The translations under genes were made by a program, and so were the position numbers. From contig NZ_CP133019.1 in assembly GCF_030866805.1 (NCBI RefSeq), forward strand, positions 3,286,001 to 3,350,000: a DNA stretch of 64,000 bases, written 5' to 3'. Numbering within the stretch: position 1 is the stretch's first letter; every line of letters begins with the position of its first letter. This DNA is from Microbacterium terrisoli (GTDB taxonomy: Bacteria > Actinomycetota > Actinomycetes > Actinomycetales > Microbacteriaceae). Under the pieces are notes generated by a model. It ran no database searches, had not been told where the DNA came from, and saw nothing but the letters and a program-made list of their open reading frames with translations. Below are positions 1 through 8,005 of this stretch, in pieces.

Positions 1-23
1 GAGTCGACTCGCGTCGCGGACAT
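1..23 (-). CDS. 5' end of a gene following the sugar-binding protein, probably an ABC sugar permease (partial)
   Basis: Only the first eight codons (M-S-A-T-R-V-D-S) lie in the window, starting at ATG 23. A GAAAGGAT ribosome-binding site sits 8 nt upstream, and the start is 46 nt after the stop of the binding-protein gene. In family-1 sugar ABC operons the gene after the binding protein is normally a MalF-type permease, so that is the inference. The visible residues do not prove it. Confidence 0.45.
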
Positions 24-68
24 GCGATGGATCCTTTCGGGAGCGGTGTGGGCGGGGTCTGCCGAGAC

Positions 69-1307
69 CTACTTGGCTGCTGCCGCAGCCTTCTGAGCCG
101 TGGCGAGAGCGTCGGCGGGCGAGCTGCCGTTCGACAGCGCATTCTGGACGGCCGTGTACAGCGCGGTCGAGATCGTGCCGTACTTCGCGCCCAGGTTGTC
201 GGCCGTGCGCGGCTTCGCCGAGGCGGCTGCCGTGACCCAGAACTGCAGTGTCGGGTCAACCTTCAGCTGCGCGTCCTGGCCTGCCTTGGTCGGCGCGATA
301 TAGCCGAGCGCATTCGCGCCGGTGTCACCGTCGGTCAGGCACTTGGAGATCTTGATCGACGTGGCGTAGCGCGATGCGTCCTTCTGCACCGGGATCGTGA
401 TGAACTCGCCGCCGGTCGGAGCCGGAGCGGCCTCACCGTTCTCACCGGGGATCTGGATGACCTTGTAGCCGGCCTTGTCGGCATCGGCCTTGAACCACGA
501 ACCGTTCTCGGCGAAACCGAACGAGCCGGTCATGAACTCCTGCCAGCTCGTGCCCTGCGTGTTCTGCAGCACCGAGTTGGGGGCGAGACCCTGCTTGACC
601 CAGTCCGTCCACGTCGTGAGAGCCGCAGTAGCCTCCGGCGAGTCGAGCTTGGTGAGGTTCGCGCCCGCGCCCCAGAACCACGGCAGGAACTGGAACGTCC
701 CCTCCTCCGTACCCACGGCCGAGAAGGTGATGCCCTTCTTGCCTGCTGCGACCACCTTCTTGAGCGCAGCGGTCAGGCTCGCGGCATCCTTCACCGTCGA
801 GATGTCGACGCCCGCCGCCTGGAGCACCGTCGGATTGTAGTAGAGACCGAGGGTGTTCGCGCCGACCGGGACACCGTACGTCTTTCCGTCGACCTGGCCG
901 GCAGTGAGGATGTTCGCCTGGATGTTGGAGACATCCAGCCCGTTGTCCTTCGTCGTGGTGAGCAGGCCCGCTGCGGCGAGGGTGGGTACCTTGGGGTTGT
1001 CCACGAGCGCGATGTCGGGCAGGTTCGGCGCGGCCGTGGCCAGGTCCTTGACCGTGTCGCCGGTGTTGCTGGCGGTGCGCTTGATCGTGATGCCGAGATC
1101 GCTCGCGCACTCGTCGATGGCCTTGGCCCAGTCGCTCGATGCAGCGCGGTCGGGGTACGGGTCCCACAGGGTGTATGTGTCGCCCGCGGCGCCGGTCGAG
1201 CCGGAGCTTGTGCCGAGGCTTGTGCCGGAGCACGCGGTCGCGCCTCCGATGACGGCTGCCGCGACGACGGCGGCGCCGAGGTATCGGGCCTTCTTGCTGT
1301 CGATCAC
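69..1307 (-). CDS. Sugar ABC transporter substrate-binding lipoprotein (family 1)
   Basis: This 412-residue protein is an extracellular solute-binding protein that should capture a sugar or oligosaccharide at the outer face of the membrane and pass it to an ABC permease. It has an N-terminal lipoprotein signal with a lipobox ending in Cys26 (A-T-A-C). The mature part shows the MalE-like family-1 layout, with a W-rich stretch (FLPWFWGAG) and the GGEFITIP-type segment. The start is GTG at 1307, chosen for the AAGGAGG site just upstream. It follows the LacI-type gene by 66 nt, and a near-perfect operator copy (CGGACCGGTTCG, 1360-1371) lies in that gap. The substrate is unknown; the divergent glycoside hydrolase suggests breakdown products of a plant or microbial polysaccharide. 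Confidence 0.9.
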   Translation of the reverse strand: MIDSKKARYLGAAVVAAAVIGGATACSGTSLGTSSGSTGAAGDTYTLWDPYPDRAASSDWAKAIDECASDLGITIKRTASNTGDTVKDLATAAPNLPDIALVDNPKVPTLAAAGLLTTTKDNGLDVSNIQANILTAGQVDGKTYGVPVGANTLGLYYNPTVLQAAGVDISTVKDAASLTAALKKVVAAGKKGITFSAVGTEEGTFQFLPWFWGAGANLTKLDSPEATAALTTWTDWVKQGLAPNSVLQNTQGTSWQEFMTGSFGFAENGSWFKADADKAGYKVIQIPGENGEAAPAPTGGEFITIPVQKDASRYATSIKISKCLTDGDTGANALGYIAPTKAGQDAQLKVDPTLQFWVTAAASAKPRTADNLGAKYGTISTALYTAVQNALSNGSSPADALATAQKAAAAAK

Positions 1308-1359
1308 AGTTTCCTCCTTGAATCGTGGATGGTGTTGGGGTGGTCCGCTCAGTCCCAGT

Positions 1360-1371
1360 CGGACCGGTTCG
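1360..1371. promoter_or_regulatory. LacI-type operator, one mismatch
   Basis: CGGACCGGTTCG differs at one base from the CGAACCGGTTCG palindrome found five more times up to 3903. It lies between the LacI gene and the binding-protein gene, where it could control the transporter separately. Confidence 0.55.
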
Positions 1372-1373
1372 GC

Positions 1374-2378
1374 TCAGGCCGTGCTCCCGCGGATTGCGAG
1401 TTCCGGTGCGATGAATCTCGTGACCGGGGCTCCTGCGAGCTCCGGCGCGGTGATCCGCTGCACCAGTTGCCGGACCGCTTGCTGGCCCAGCTGATCGGGA
1501 GAGCTCTCCACAGCCGTGTACGGCAGCGAGAACGATCGCCCGAAGTCTTTCGAGTACAGACTGACGACGGACAGGGCATCCGGCACGCGGGTGCCACGCG
1601 CTGCGAGGATCGACGGTAGGGCCGCGATCGTCGCATCGTTGTGCACGATCAACGCGGTGGCGTTCGGTCGTGCATCCAGGATCGCGTTGATGCTGTGCCC
1701 GATCGCCGGCTGCTGCGCCTCCCCGTAGTAGGGGTGCATCTGGAGCCCGTAGCGGGCGCCGCGCTCGAGCGCGGCATCCCGGAACCGCCAGCCATACGCG
1801 CCGCCGCGTTCGAACACGTGCTTCGGCGGCGAGACGACGACGATCTCGCGATGACCGAGCCCGAACAGGTGGTCGACGAGGATGCGGGCGGCCTCACCGA
1901 AATCGAGGTCGAAGACATCAAGCCCTTCGGTATGCCGAGACAGCCCGACCAGCGCCCCCGGCTGCGGCGCCGCGCGCAGAGTCTCCAGGCGCGGGTCATC
2001 GTGAACCACGTCGAGAAGGACGACGCCGTCGACCATGCCGGCGCTCGTGACCCGGCGCAGTGCCGCGGTCGCATCCAGTTCCGTGACGAGGAGGATGTCG
2101 TAGCCGAGTTCACGTGCCGTGTCGGACACGGGCAGCACGTATTGCAGCATCGCCGGCGCGAACTCGTCCTGATGGAACTGAGTGAGAAGCCCGATGACCA
2201 TCGTCTGCGACGTTGCGAGAGCCCGCGCCCCGGCGTGCGCTGTGAAGCCGAGAGATGCGATCGCCTCCTCGATGCGGGCCCGCGTTGACTCGGAGATCGA
2301 GCGCTTGCCCGAAAGCGCGTAGGACACCGTGCTGCGGGATACACCCGCATGCCGCGCCACGTCGCCTATGGTCGCCAT
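1374..2378 (-). CDS. LacI family transcriptional regulator (copy 1)
   Basis: This 334-residue LacI/GalR-type repressor starts at ATG 2378, behind a GAGGAAG site; an upstream in-frame ATG at 2444 has no such support. Residues 1-50 carry the LacI helix-turn-helix and hinge (ATIGDVARHAGVSRSTVSY...SGKRSIS). The rest is the periplasmic-binding-protein-like sensor, with the HNDATIAALPSIL segment typical of sugar-responsive members. Its promoter (TTGATT, 17-nt spacer, TACCGT) lies between two perfect copies of the TCGAACCGGTTCGA palindrome, which suggests autoregulation. It probably represses the transporter just downstream. It is clearly a paralogue of the next gene upstream. The inducer is not known. 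Confidence 0.9.
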   Translation of the reverse strand: MATIGDVARHAGVSRSTVSYALSGKRSISESTRARIEEAIASLGFTAHAGARALATSQTMVIGLLTQFHQDEFAPAMLQYVLPVSDTARELGYDILLVTELDATAALRRVTSAGMVDGVVLLDVVHDDPRLETLRAAPQPGALVGLSRHTEGLDVFDLDFGEAARILVDHLFGLGHREIVVVSPPKHVFERGGAYGWRFRDAALERGARYGLQMHPYYGEAQQPAIGHSINAILDARPNATALIVHNDATIAALPSILAARGTRVPDALSVVSLYSKDFGRSFSLPYTAVESSPDQLGQQAVRQLVQRITAPELAGAPVTRFIAPELAIRGSTA

Positions 2379-2399
2379 CGCGTCTTCCTCGTCTCTTCG

Positions 2400-2413
2400 T
2401 CGAACCGGTTCGA
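2400..2413. promoter_or_regulatory. LacI-type operator (TCGAACCGGTTCGA)
   Basis: Perfect 14-bp palindrome around the expected transcription start of the copy-1 LacI gene, just downstream of the -10 TACCGT. Binding here would block the promoter. Confidence 0.75.
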
Positions 2414-2415
2414 TC

Positions 2416-2444
2416 ACGGTAGCGTGTTGATTTTGAGAAATCAA
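2416..2444 (-). promoter_or_regulatory. Promoter of the copy-1 LacI gene
   Basis: Minus strand: TTGATT (2444-2439), 17-nt spacer, TACCGT (2421-2416). It is framed by two operator palindromes whose centres are 46 bp apart. This is a sequence match only; no start site is known. Confidence 0.55.
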
Positions 2445-2460
2445 GTCGAACCGGTTCGAC
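2445..2460. promoter_or_regulatory. LacI-type operator (16-bp palindrome)
   Basis: GTCGAACCGGTTCGAC is a perfect 16-bp palindrome immediately upstream of the -35 of the copy-1 LacI promoter. It shares the core of the other sites at this locus. Confidence 0.75.
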
Positions 2461-2509
2461 CGTTATCGAATTGAGACTCCGAGCCGGGGTCCGGGGACGA
2501 CAGGCCGCG

Positions 2510-3529
2510 CTATGCCGTGAGAGGCCCGGTGCTTTCGCGATCGACGAGCACCGGCTCGATGAAGCGGGGACGAGGCTCTCCCGCCCCCAGGGGATCGACG
2601 ATCCGCCTGATCAGCTGGGTGACCGCCTGTCGCCCGAGGCGGTCGGGCGACGTCTCGATCGACGTGAACGGGAGCGAGAAGGCCTGCCCGAACTCTTGCG
2701 AGAACAACCCGACGACCGAAACGTCCCTGGGCGCGCTCATTCCCCGCGCGTTCAGGTAGGCGGGGAGCGCGGCGATCGTCGCGTCGTTGTGGACGATCAG
2801 CGCCGTGATGCCCGGCGAAGCATCGAACGCCTGGTCGAGGACGGCCTCGATGCCAGGGTGCCGAGAGTCGCCGTCGTACGCGATGACTCGGATACCGTGT
2901 CGCGCAGCCCGCTCGACGGCTGCGTCGCGGAATCGCCAGGCGTATGATCCACCACGGTCGTATACGTGGCAGGGCGGCGTGATGAGCGCGACGTCGCGGT
3001 GGCCGAGCCCGGCGAGATGGTCGACCGCCATCCTGGCCGCTTCGCCGAAGTCGAGATCAAACGAGTCGAAGCCCTCTCCGTTGCGTGCGTACCCGATGAG
3101 CACGGCCGGCTGCGTCGCGTGGCGCAGCGGCGCAAGCCGAGGGTCGTCGTCGGTGACGTCGAGGAGCACGACCCCGTCGACCATCGCGGAGGACGTCGTC
3201 CGGCGGACGGCGCCCTCAAGGTCGCGGTCGGTCACCATGAGCAGGTCGTAGCCGTGCTCACGCGCAGCTGCGGAGACCGGCAACACGTACTGGAGCATCG
3301 CGGGCGCGAACTCGTCCTCCTGGAACTGCAGGTACAGGCCGAGGACATTCGTCTGCGCCGTGGCGAGCGCCCGCGCTCCGGCATTTGGCGTGAAGCCGAG
3401 CTCTTCGATTGCTGCCTGGATGCGGATGCGGGTCTCGTCGGAGATCGGCCGCTTGCCTGACAGAACGTACGACACCGTGCTTCGGGAGACTCCCGCAGCA
3501 CGGGCGACATCACCAATCGTCGCTGCCAT
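2510..3529 (-). CDS. LacI family transcriptional regulator (copy 2)
   Basis: This 339-residue LacI/GalR repressor starts at ATG 3529 behind GGGAGGTG; an in-frame ATG at 3655 lacks a ribosome-binding site. The helix-turn-helix (ATIGDVARAAGVSRSTVSYVL, read in two halves) and the sensor core (DGVVLLDV, FDLDFGEAARM, HNDATIAALPAYL) align with copy 1 almost throughout, so the two arose by duplication. The recognition helices are the same, so both may bind the same CGAACCGGTTCG palindrome. Sensor residues differ more, allowing different inducers. It lies between copy 1 and the divergent glycoside hydrolase, whose upstream region holds three further operator copies. Confidence 0.9.
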   Translation of the reverse strand: MAATIGDVARAAGVSRSTVSYVLSGKRPISDETRIRIQAAIEELGFTPNAGARALATAQTNVLGLYLQFQEDEFAPAMLQYVLPVSAAAREHGYDLLMVTDRDLEGAVRRTTSSAMVDGVVLLDVTDDDPRLAPLRHATQPAVLIGYARNGEGFDSFDLDFGEAARMAVDHLAGLGHRDVALITPPCHVYDRGGSYAWRFRDAAVERAARHGIRVIAYDGDSRHPGIEAVLDQAFDASPGITALIVHNDATIAALPAYLNARGMSAPRDVSVVGLFSQEFGQAFSLPFTSIETSPDRLGRQAVTQLIRRIVDPLGAGEPRPRFIEPVLVDRESTGPLTA

Positions 3530-3692
3530 CGCACCTCCCGCGTTCGCAACATTGTTCCACGACCGCGTCGAGGCCTGCGCCATCCCGAGCCGTTCCGAAG
3601 GAGGCCATCTGCTTCGGCGCCCGGAAACCGATCCGGCCGGCCAACCCCTTGACACGATGTTGTCGCTCTCTCCGATTTAACCAGACCAAGAC

Positions 3693-3704
3693 CGAACCGG
3701 TTCG
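3693..3704. promoter_or_regulatory. LacI-type operator (CGAACCGGTTCG)
   Basis: Perfect 12-bp palindrome in the divergent region between the copy-2 LacI gene and the glycoside hydrolase gene. It could serve either gene. Confidence 0.65.
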
Positions 3705-3777
3705 ATGTTGGCCTGCAGCGACGGCGTGCACACGAGATAGAGGAGGGTCAGATGCGCGCAGATGATACACACCGAAT

Positions 3778-3791
3778 TCGAACCGGTTCGA
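3778..3791. promoter_or_regulatory. LacI-type operator (TCGAACCGGTTCGA)
   Basis: Perfect 14-bp palindrome 9 bp upstream of the -35 element of the glycoside hydrolase promoter. Confidence 0.75.
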
Positions 3792-3800
3792 TATTTTGCC

Positions 3801-3829
3801 TTGACGTTGACCCAGACGCGCTGTTAGCG
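3801..3829 (+). promoter_or_regulatory. Promoter of the glycoside hydrolase gene
   Basis: TTGACG (3801-3806), 17-nt spacer, TTAGCG (3824-3829). It is flanked by operator copies at 3778-3791 and 3892-3903, the layout expected for repression by a looping or road-blocking LacI protein. It implies a 5' leader of roughly 110 nt. Confidence 0.6.
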
Positions 3830-3891
3830 TGCACCCGCGAGCAGTCTTCGTCCCCACTTTCCCTCGGATGGCCCTCCGACCGCTTCGAAGG

Positions 3892-3903
3892 CGAACCGGT
3901 TCG
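3892..3903. promoter_or_regulatory. LacI-type operator downstream of the promoter
   Basis: CGAACCGGTTCG palindrome in the leader of the glycoside hydrolase gene, 46 bp before its ATG. Confidence 0.7.
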
Positions 3904-3949
3904 ACGACTGATCACACTCACATCCCTGTCGAGTTCGGAGTCGAATCTC

Positions 3950-6900
3950 ATGTCATCGAAGACTGGATCTGCGGGCCGGCGCACGTCGCGTCCGTCCGCA
4001 CCGCCGCGCGCCGGCCGCACGGCGTCACATGCCGTACGCACCACTACGGCTTTCGCCGCCGTCGCCGGACTGGCAATTGCGGGCTTGGCCGCGACCGCCA
4101 CGCCCGCCGCGGCGGCGCCGACCGCGGCGAACACGATCGTCGTTCACGCGGATCAGCCGTTCCGCTCGGTCTCGCATGTCGCGTCGGGCTCGCTGTACGG
4201 CCTGGCCAACGCGACGACCCCGTCGGACGACCTCGTTCAGGCGATCAAGCCGAGCGAGTTCGTCATGAAGCCGATCGGTGGCACGCAGCAGCCGACCGGG
4301 GACATCGGGCAGACGTGGCAGAAAGCGGCCAACGCCGGCGCCACGGTGGTTGATCGGCTCTCCGACTACTATCCGGGCTGGCCGTACCGGTACGACGCGA
4401 GCAACTGGGATCAGGTCGTCACGCAGCAGATCCAGCAGGTGCAGGCGACCGGGATGACGAACCTTGCGTCATACGCCATTTGGAACGAGCCGGACGGCAC
4501 GTGGAAGTCCGAGAATGGCACGTTCGAGGACTTCTGGACGCACACCTACCGCCTCATCCGCAGCCTCGATTCCACCACCCCGATCCAGGGACCGAGCTTC
4601 TCGGACAACATCGGCGACATGCAGAACTTTCTGCAGCACGCCGTCGCTACCAACACAGTGCCCGACATCCTCGCGTGGCACGAGCTGATCACGTCCTCGA
4701 AGATCGCCGGCGACGTCGCAAAGGTGGAGGCGATGGAGGACGCGCTCGGCATTGCGCGGCGTCCGATCGACATCGAGGAGTACGCGGCGCCCGCCGAAGT
4801 CGGCATCCCCGGATCACTCGTCGGCTACATCGCGAAGTTCGAGCGCCTCGGCATCCACACCGCCGAACTCCCCTTCTGGAACCAGTCGGGCGCGCTAGGC
4901 GACCTGTTGACGGGCCAGGGCGGCAGCCCGAACGGTGCGTATTGGCTCTACAAGTGGTATGCCGACATGGCCGGCGACATGGTCACCACCACGCCGCCCG
5001 GCAACAACAACTTCGATGCGGCCGCATCCGTGACCTCGGATAAGGAGGAACTCGACGTCATCACCGGCGGCACGTCCGGCCCGGCAGCGATCAAGGTCAC
5101 CGGCCTCGACAAGCTGGCTCTCGGCTCCCACGTGAACGTCAAGGTCGAGTACACGCCCACGTACGGTCGTACCGTCGCCGTCGCCGCGCCGATCACGATC
5201 TCGAACACCACCTACCATGTCGCCGACGACGGCTCTATCAATGTGCCGATCGCCATGAACCCGGCCTACGGCTACCACGTGGTCGTCACTCCCGCGGGGC
5301 ACCCCGCGTCGCTGTCCGGCACTTACACCATCGCAAACCTGAACAGTGGACTGCAGCTGACCGCAGGTGACTCGGTTCACCAGCAGGTCGCGCAGACGAG
5401 CATCGGCGTGACCGACCAGACGTGGAAGCTGGTCCCCGCCGGTTCGGGACTCTACAAGATCGTGAGCATGATCGACGGCCGGGTCCTGGACGTGCAGGGC
5501 GCCTCGACGGCCAACGGGGCGTCCGCGGTACTCGGCGCCGACAGCGGCGCCGACAGCCAGCGGTGGCAGCTCATGCCCGATGGGAAGGGGCACGACCGCC
5601 TGGCCAACTACGGCACGGGTCTCGTACTCGCCGTGAACGACATGAGCAAGACAGACGGAGCTCAGGTCATCCAGTGGACGGACGGCTCGATCACCTCCGG
5701 ATGCACGGCCACCGGCCCGCGCCAGCCCGGGAAGATCGGCTCGGCGCTGTCGTTCTGCAACAGCAACGCCTACGCGACGCTGCCGACCGGTGCTGTGAGC
5801 AGCCTGACCGGCGACTACACGGTCTCCACCTGGGTGAACCCCGCCAGCAACGCCTCGTGGCAGCGCGTGTTCGACATCGGCTCGAGCAGCAACGCGAGCA
5901 TGTTCCTTACGGTCAACGACGGGACGGAGCTTCGCTACGCGATCACGACCAGCGGCGCCGGCGGCGAGCAGCGACTGAACAGCACGAACCCGAAGACGCT
6001 GCCGCTCGGCCAGTGGTCCCTCGTGACCATCACAGTCGCGGGCACGACGGGGACGATGTACGTGAATGGCCAGGTCGTCGCGACCAACACGGCCATGACC
6101 GTGCACCCGTCGGCGTTCGGTCAGAGCACAAGGAACTACCTCGGCAAGTCGCAGTACAACGATCCTGCTCTCAACGGAGCCCTCGACGACTTCAACATCT
6201 ACAACAGGGCCTTGTCGCCCGCTGAGATCGCGACGCTTGCAACGGGTCAGCCGGGAGCCGGGAACGTCGTGCACTACGCCTTCGATGAGCCCGGCGGCTC
6301 CACGCTCGTCGATTCGTCGGGCGCGGGGCGCAATGGCACCATCGTGGCAGCGACCGGATCGTCCGGGACCACGACGGCGACGGATGCTGCGACCGCCGAT
6401 CATTTCTGGACGCTGACGCGCGTCGATGTCACCGCTCCGGTGGTGGCACTGACGTGCCCGAGTGACGCAGTTGTGCTCGGGGCATCAGCCGGTGCGACGT
6501 GGACGGCGACGGACGAAACGGACGGTTCGGGTCTGGCGACGCCGGCGAGTGGTTCGATCGCCTTGGACACCTCCAGCGTGGGGTCCAAGACGGTGGTCGC
6601 CCCGGCAGGCACCGCCCTCGACAACACAGGCAACACCTCAGTGGCAGTGAGCTGCACCTACTCGGTCGTGTACGCCTGGTCTGGCCTCACCGCGCCGGTG
6701 AACACGGGCGACGTGGTGAACTCGGTCAAGGCCGGCAGCGCGGTTCCGGTGGGGTTCAGCCTCGCCGGTGACCAGGGCACGGCCGTGCTCGCGGCCGGTT
6801 CGCCGTCCGTCGTCTTCGGTGCATGCTCGCCGTCGGCACCGGTCGACACGATCGAGCAGACTGTCACGGCCGGTGCCAGCGGCCTGCAATACGACCCCGC

Positions 6901-7021
6901 CTCGGACCAGTACACCTACGTCTGGAAGACGAACAAGTCCTGGTCAGGCACGTGCGCGACCCTCTCGTTGACACTCGACGACGGAACGACGCACACCGCG
7001 GTGTTCTCCTTCGTGAAGTAG
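3950..7021 (+). CDS. Secreted multidomain glycoside hydrolase (clan GH-A-like) with ricin-type, LamG-like and PxKF domains
   Basis: This 1023-residue exported enzyme probably cleaves a polysaccharide or oligosaccharide outside the cell. The chosen ATG (3950) gives a basic leader and hydrophobic stretch ending near residue 56 (ATPAAAA); upstream in-frame starts lie inside the promoter region. Residues 60-450 look like a (beta/alpha)8 hydrolase of the GH39/GH5 kind: the W-N-E-P-D motif places the likely acid/base at Glu180, and D-I-E-E-Y (274-278) offers a nucleophile at Glu276 or Glu277. Residues about 456-580 form a ricin-type beta-trefoil with Q-x-W motifs, about 588-766 a LamG/concanavalin-like module, about 826-905 an Ig-like stretch, and the C-terminus a PxKF-type domain (VKAGSAVPVGFSL). 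Its promoter is framed by LacI-type operators. The exact family and substrate are not certain. Confidence 0.85.
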   Translation: MSSKTGSAGRRTSRPSAPPRAGRTASHAVRTTTAFAAVAGLAIAGLAATATPAAAAPTAANTIVVHADQPFRSVSHVASGSLYGLANATTPSDDLVQAIKPSEFVMKPIGGTQQPTGDIGQTWQKAANAGATVVDRLSDYYPGWPYRYDASNWDQVVTQQIQQVQATGMTNLASYAIWNEPDGTWKSENGTFEDFWTHTYRLIRSLDSTTPIQGPSFSDNIGDMQNFLQHAVATNTVPDILAWHELITSSKIAGDVAKVEAMEDALGIARRPIDIEEYAAPAEVGIPGSLVGYIAKFERLGIHTAELPFWNQSGALGDLLTGQGGSPNGAYWLYKWYADMAGDMVTTTPPGNNNFDAAASVTSDKEELDVITGGTSGPAAIKVTGLDKLALGSHVNVKVEYTPTYGRTVAVAAPITISNTTYHVADDGSINVPIAMNPAYGYHVVVTPAGHPASLSGTYTIANLNSGLQLTAGDSVHQQVAQTSIGVTDQTWKLVPAGSGLYKIVSMIDGRVLDVQGASTANGASAVLGADSGADSQRWQLMPDGKGHDRLANYGTGLVLAVNDMSKTDGAQVIQWTDGSITSGCTATGPRQPGKIGSALSFCNSNAYATLPTGAVSSLTGDYTVSTWVNPASNASWQRVFDIGSSSNASMFLTVNDGTELRYAITTSGAGGEQRLNSTNPKTLPLGQWSLVTITVAGTTGTMYVNGQVVATNTAMTVHPSAFGQSTRNYLGKSQYNDPALNGALDDFNIYNRALSPAEIATLATGQPGAGNVVHYAFDEPGGSTLVDSSGAGRNGTIVAATGSSGTTTATDAATADHFWTLTRVDVTAPVVALTCPSDAVVLGASAGATWTATDETDGSGLATPASGSIALDTSSVGSKTVVAPAGTALDNTGNTSVAVSCTYSVVYAWSGLTAPVNTGDVVNSVKAGSAVPVGFSLAGDQGTAVLAAGSPSVVFGACSPSAPVDTIEQTVTAGASGLQYDPASDQYTYVWKTNKSWSGTCATLSLTLDDGTTHTAVFSFVK

Positions 7022-7028
7022 CGCACCG

Positions 7029-7072
7029 GGATGCCGCGTGCCGCCTCCCTCTCGGAGTGGCACGCGGCATCC
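7029..7072 (+). terminator. Hairpin after the glycoside hydrolase gene
   Basis: Perfect 14-bp stem (GGATGCCGCGTGCC, 7029-7042, pairing with 7059-7072) with a 16-nt loop, starting 7 nt after the stop. A short T/C-rich stretch follows. It is a likely intrinsic terminator. The rest of the gap to 7296 shows nothing recognisable. Confidence 0.65.
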
Positions 7073-7296
7073 TCTTCCACTCCTTGAATCGACACCCTTG
7101 AGCAGCTCGAGCGGATGAAGCTCGTCACGCGGCGGCTAGCCCATCCGACGCTCGCGCATCCGTCACCCGATTGACCGCGCGATGGCGACGCACGCTTCTG
7201 CAGGAAGGGCGACCCGATCTCACAGGCAGGCCATCGCCGAGCAACTCGACGACGATGAACGCGCGATCCTCACGAGACGGAGTCCCTCCGTTCGGA

Positions 7297-7890
7297 TCAG
7301 ACGTCACCGCGCCGCGCGCGGCGCAGCCCGACGAGTCCCGCCACCGCAGCCACCGGCTTGAGCAGCACCAGCTCGCCGAACCGGTAGTCGCGACCGCGCA
7401 CGAGCCGTGCGGCCAGGTCGGGCCGCAGCATCCTCAGATACAGTCGCCCCTTCTCGGCGTGCACCGGATCGGAGACGATCTTGATCGCCTCGGCGTGCTC
7501 GATCAGCGGGATCACGTCGACGATGTTCTCCCACGTCGTGGTGCTCGCCCGTTCGAGCAGCATGCGCCCGCGGTGGCCGCGCTCACGCGCATACGCCGCC
7601 ATGATGTCGGCCTCGGGCAGGAAGGATTCGACCGCCCCGCCGCACAGCACGAGCACGCGGTCGGGCACCCTCGCGTCAAGAGACCGGATGCCGGCACGCA
7701 CGCGATATCGATTCACGAGGTTTGCACGCCTGCGGCGGTTGCCGAAGCCGAGCACGACGACCGCTTCGCTGCGAGGAGCTGCGACCCCGGGGCCGAGCTC
7801 GCGGCGGCTCGCCTGCGCGTTCACGAACTCGCCCCACGCGAGCAGCCCGGCCAGGGCCAGCAGCGGAACGGCGAGGAGGCGGGCGCGCAC
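7297..7890 (-). CDS. YdcF-like (DUF218/ElyC-SanA-YdcF) membrane-anchored protein
   Basis: This 197-residue protein has an N-terminal membrane anchor or signal (residues 1-25) followed by a DUF218 domain. Typical motifs are AVVVLGFG (about 43-50), LVLCGG (about 80-85), the acidic E-x-x-x-M patch, an ST-x-T-W-E-N segment and VSDPVHAEKGRLYLRM. Proteins of this fold act in envelope biology in some bacteria, but no reaction is established for most. It is monocistronic and divergent from the MFS gene. The family call is firm; the function is open. Confidence 0.8.
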   Translation of the reverse strand: MRARLLAVPLLALAGLLAWGEFVNAQASRRELGPGVAAPRSEAVVVLGFGNRRRRANLVNRYRVRAGIRSLDARVPDRVLVLCGGAVESFLPEADIMAAYARERGHRGRMLLERASTTTWENIVDVIPLIEHAEAIKIVSDPVHAEKGRLYLRMLRPDLAARLVRGRDYRFGELVLLKPVAAVAGLVGLRRARRGDV

Positions 7891-8005
7891 GATGCCAGCG
7901 TAGGCGGACGGGGGCCAGGACGGGAGGCGCGAGGGGCGCTTCGACTCGCTGCTCTCGCTGAACGGCAGGGCGACCCGCGTCTACCGTAGGAGGGTGGACG
8001 GTCCC

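Noticed and set aside
4895..6403. Long open frame antisense to the glycoside hydrolase gene
   Set aside because: High GC leaves long frames open on the opposite strand. Arg/Gly-rich composition, no domain, no ribosome-binding site.
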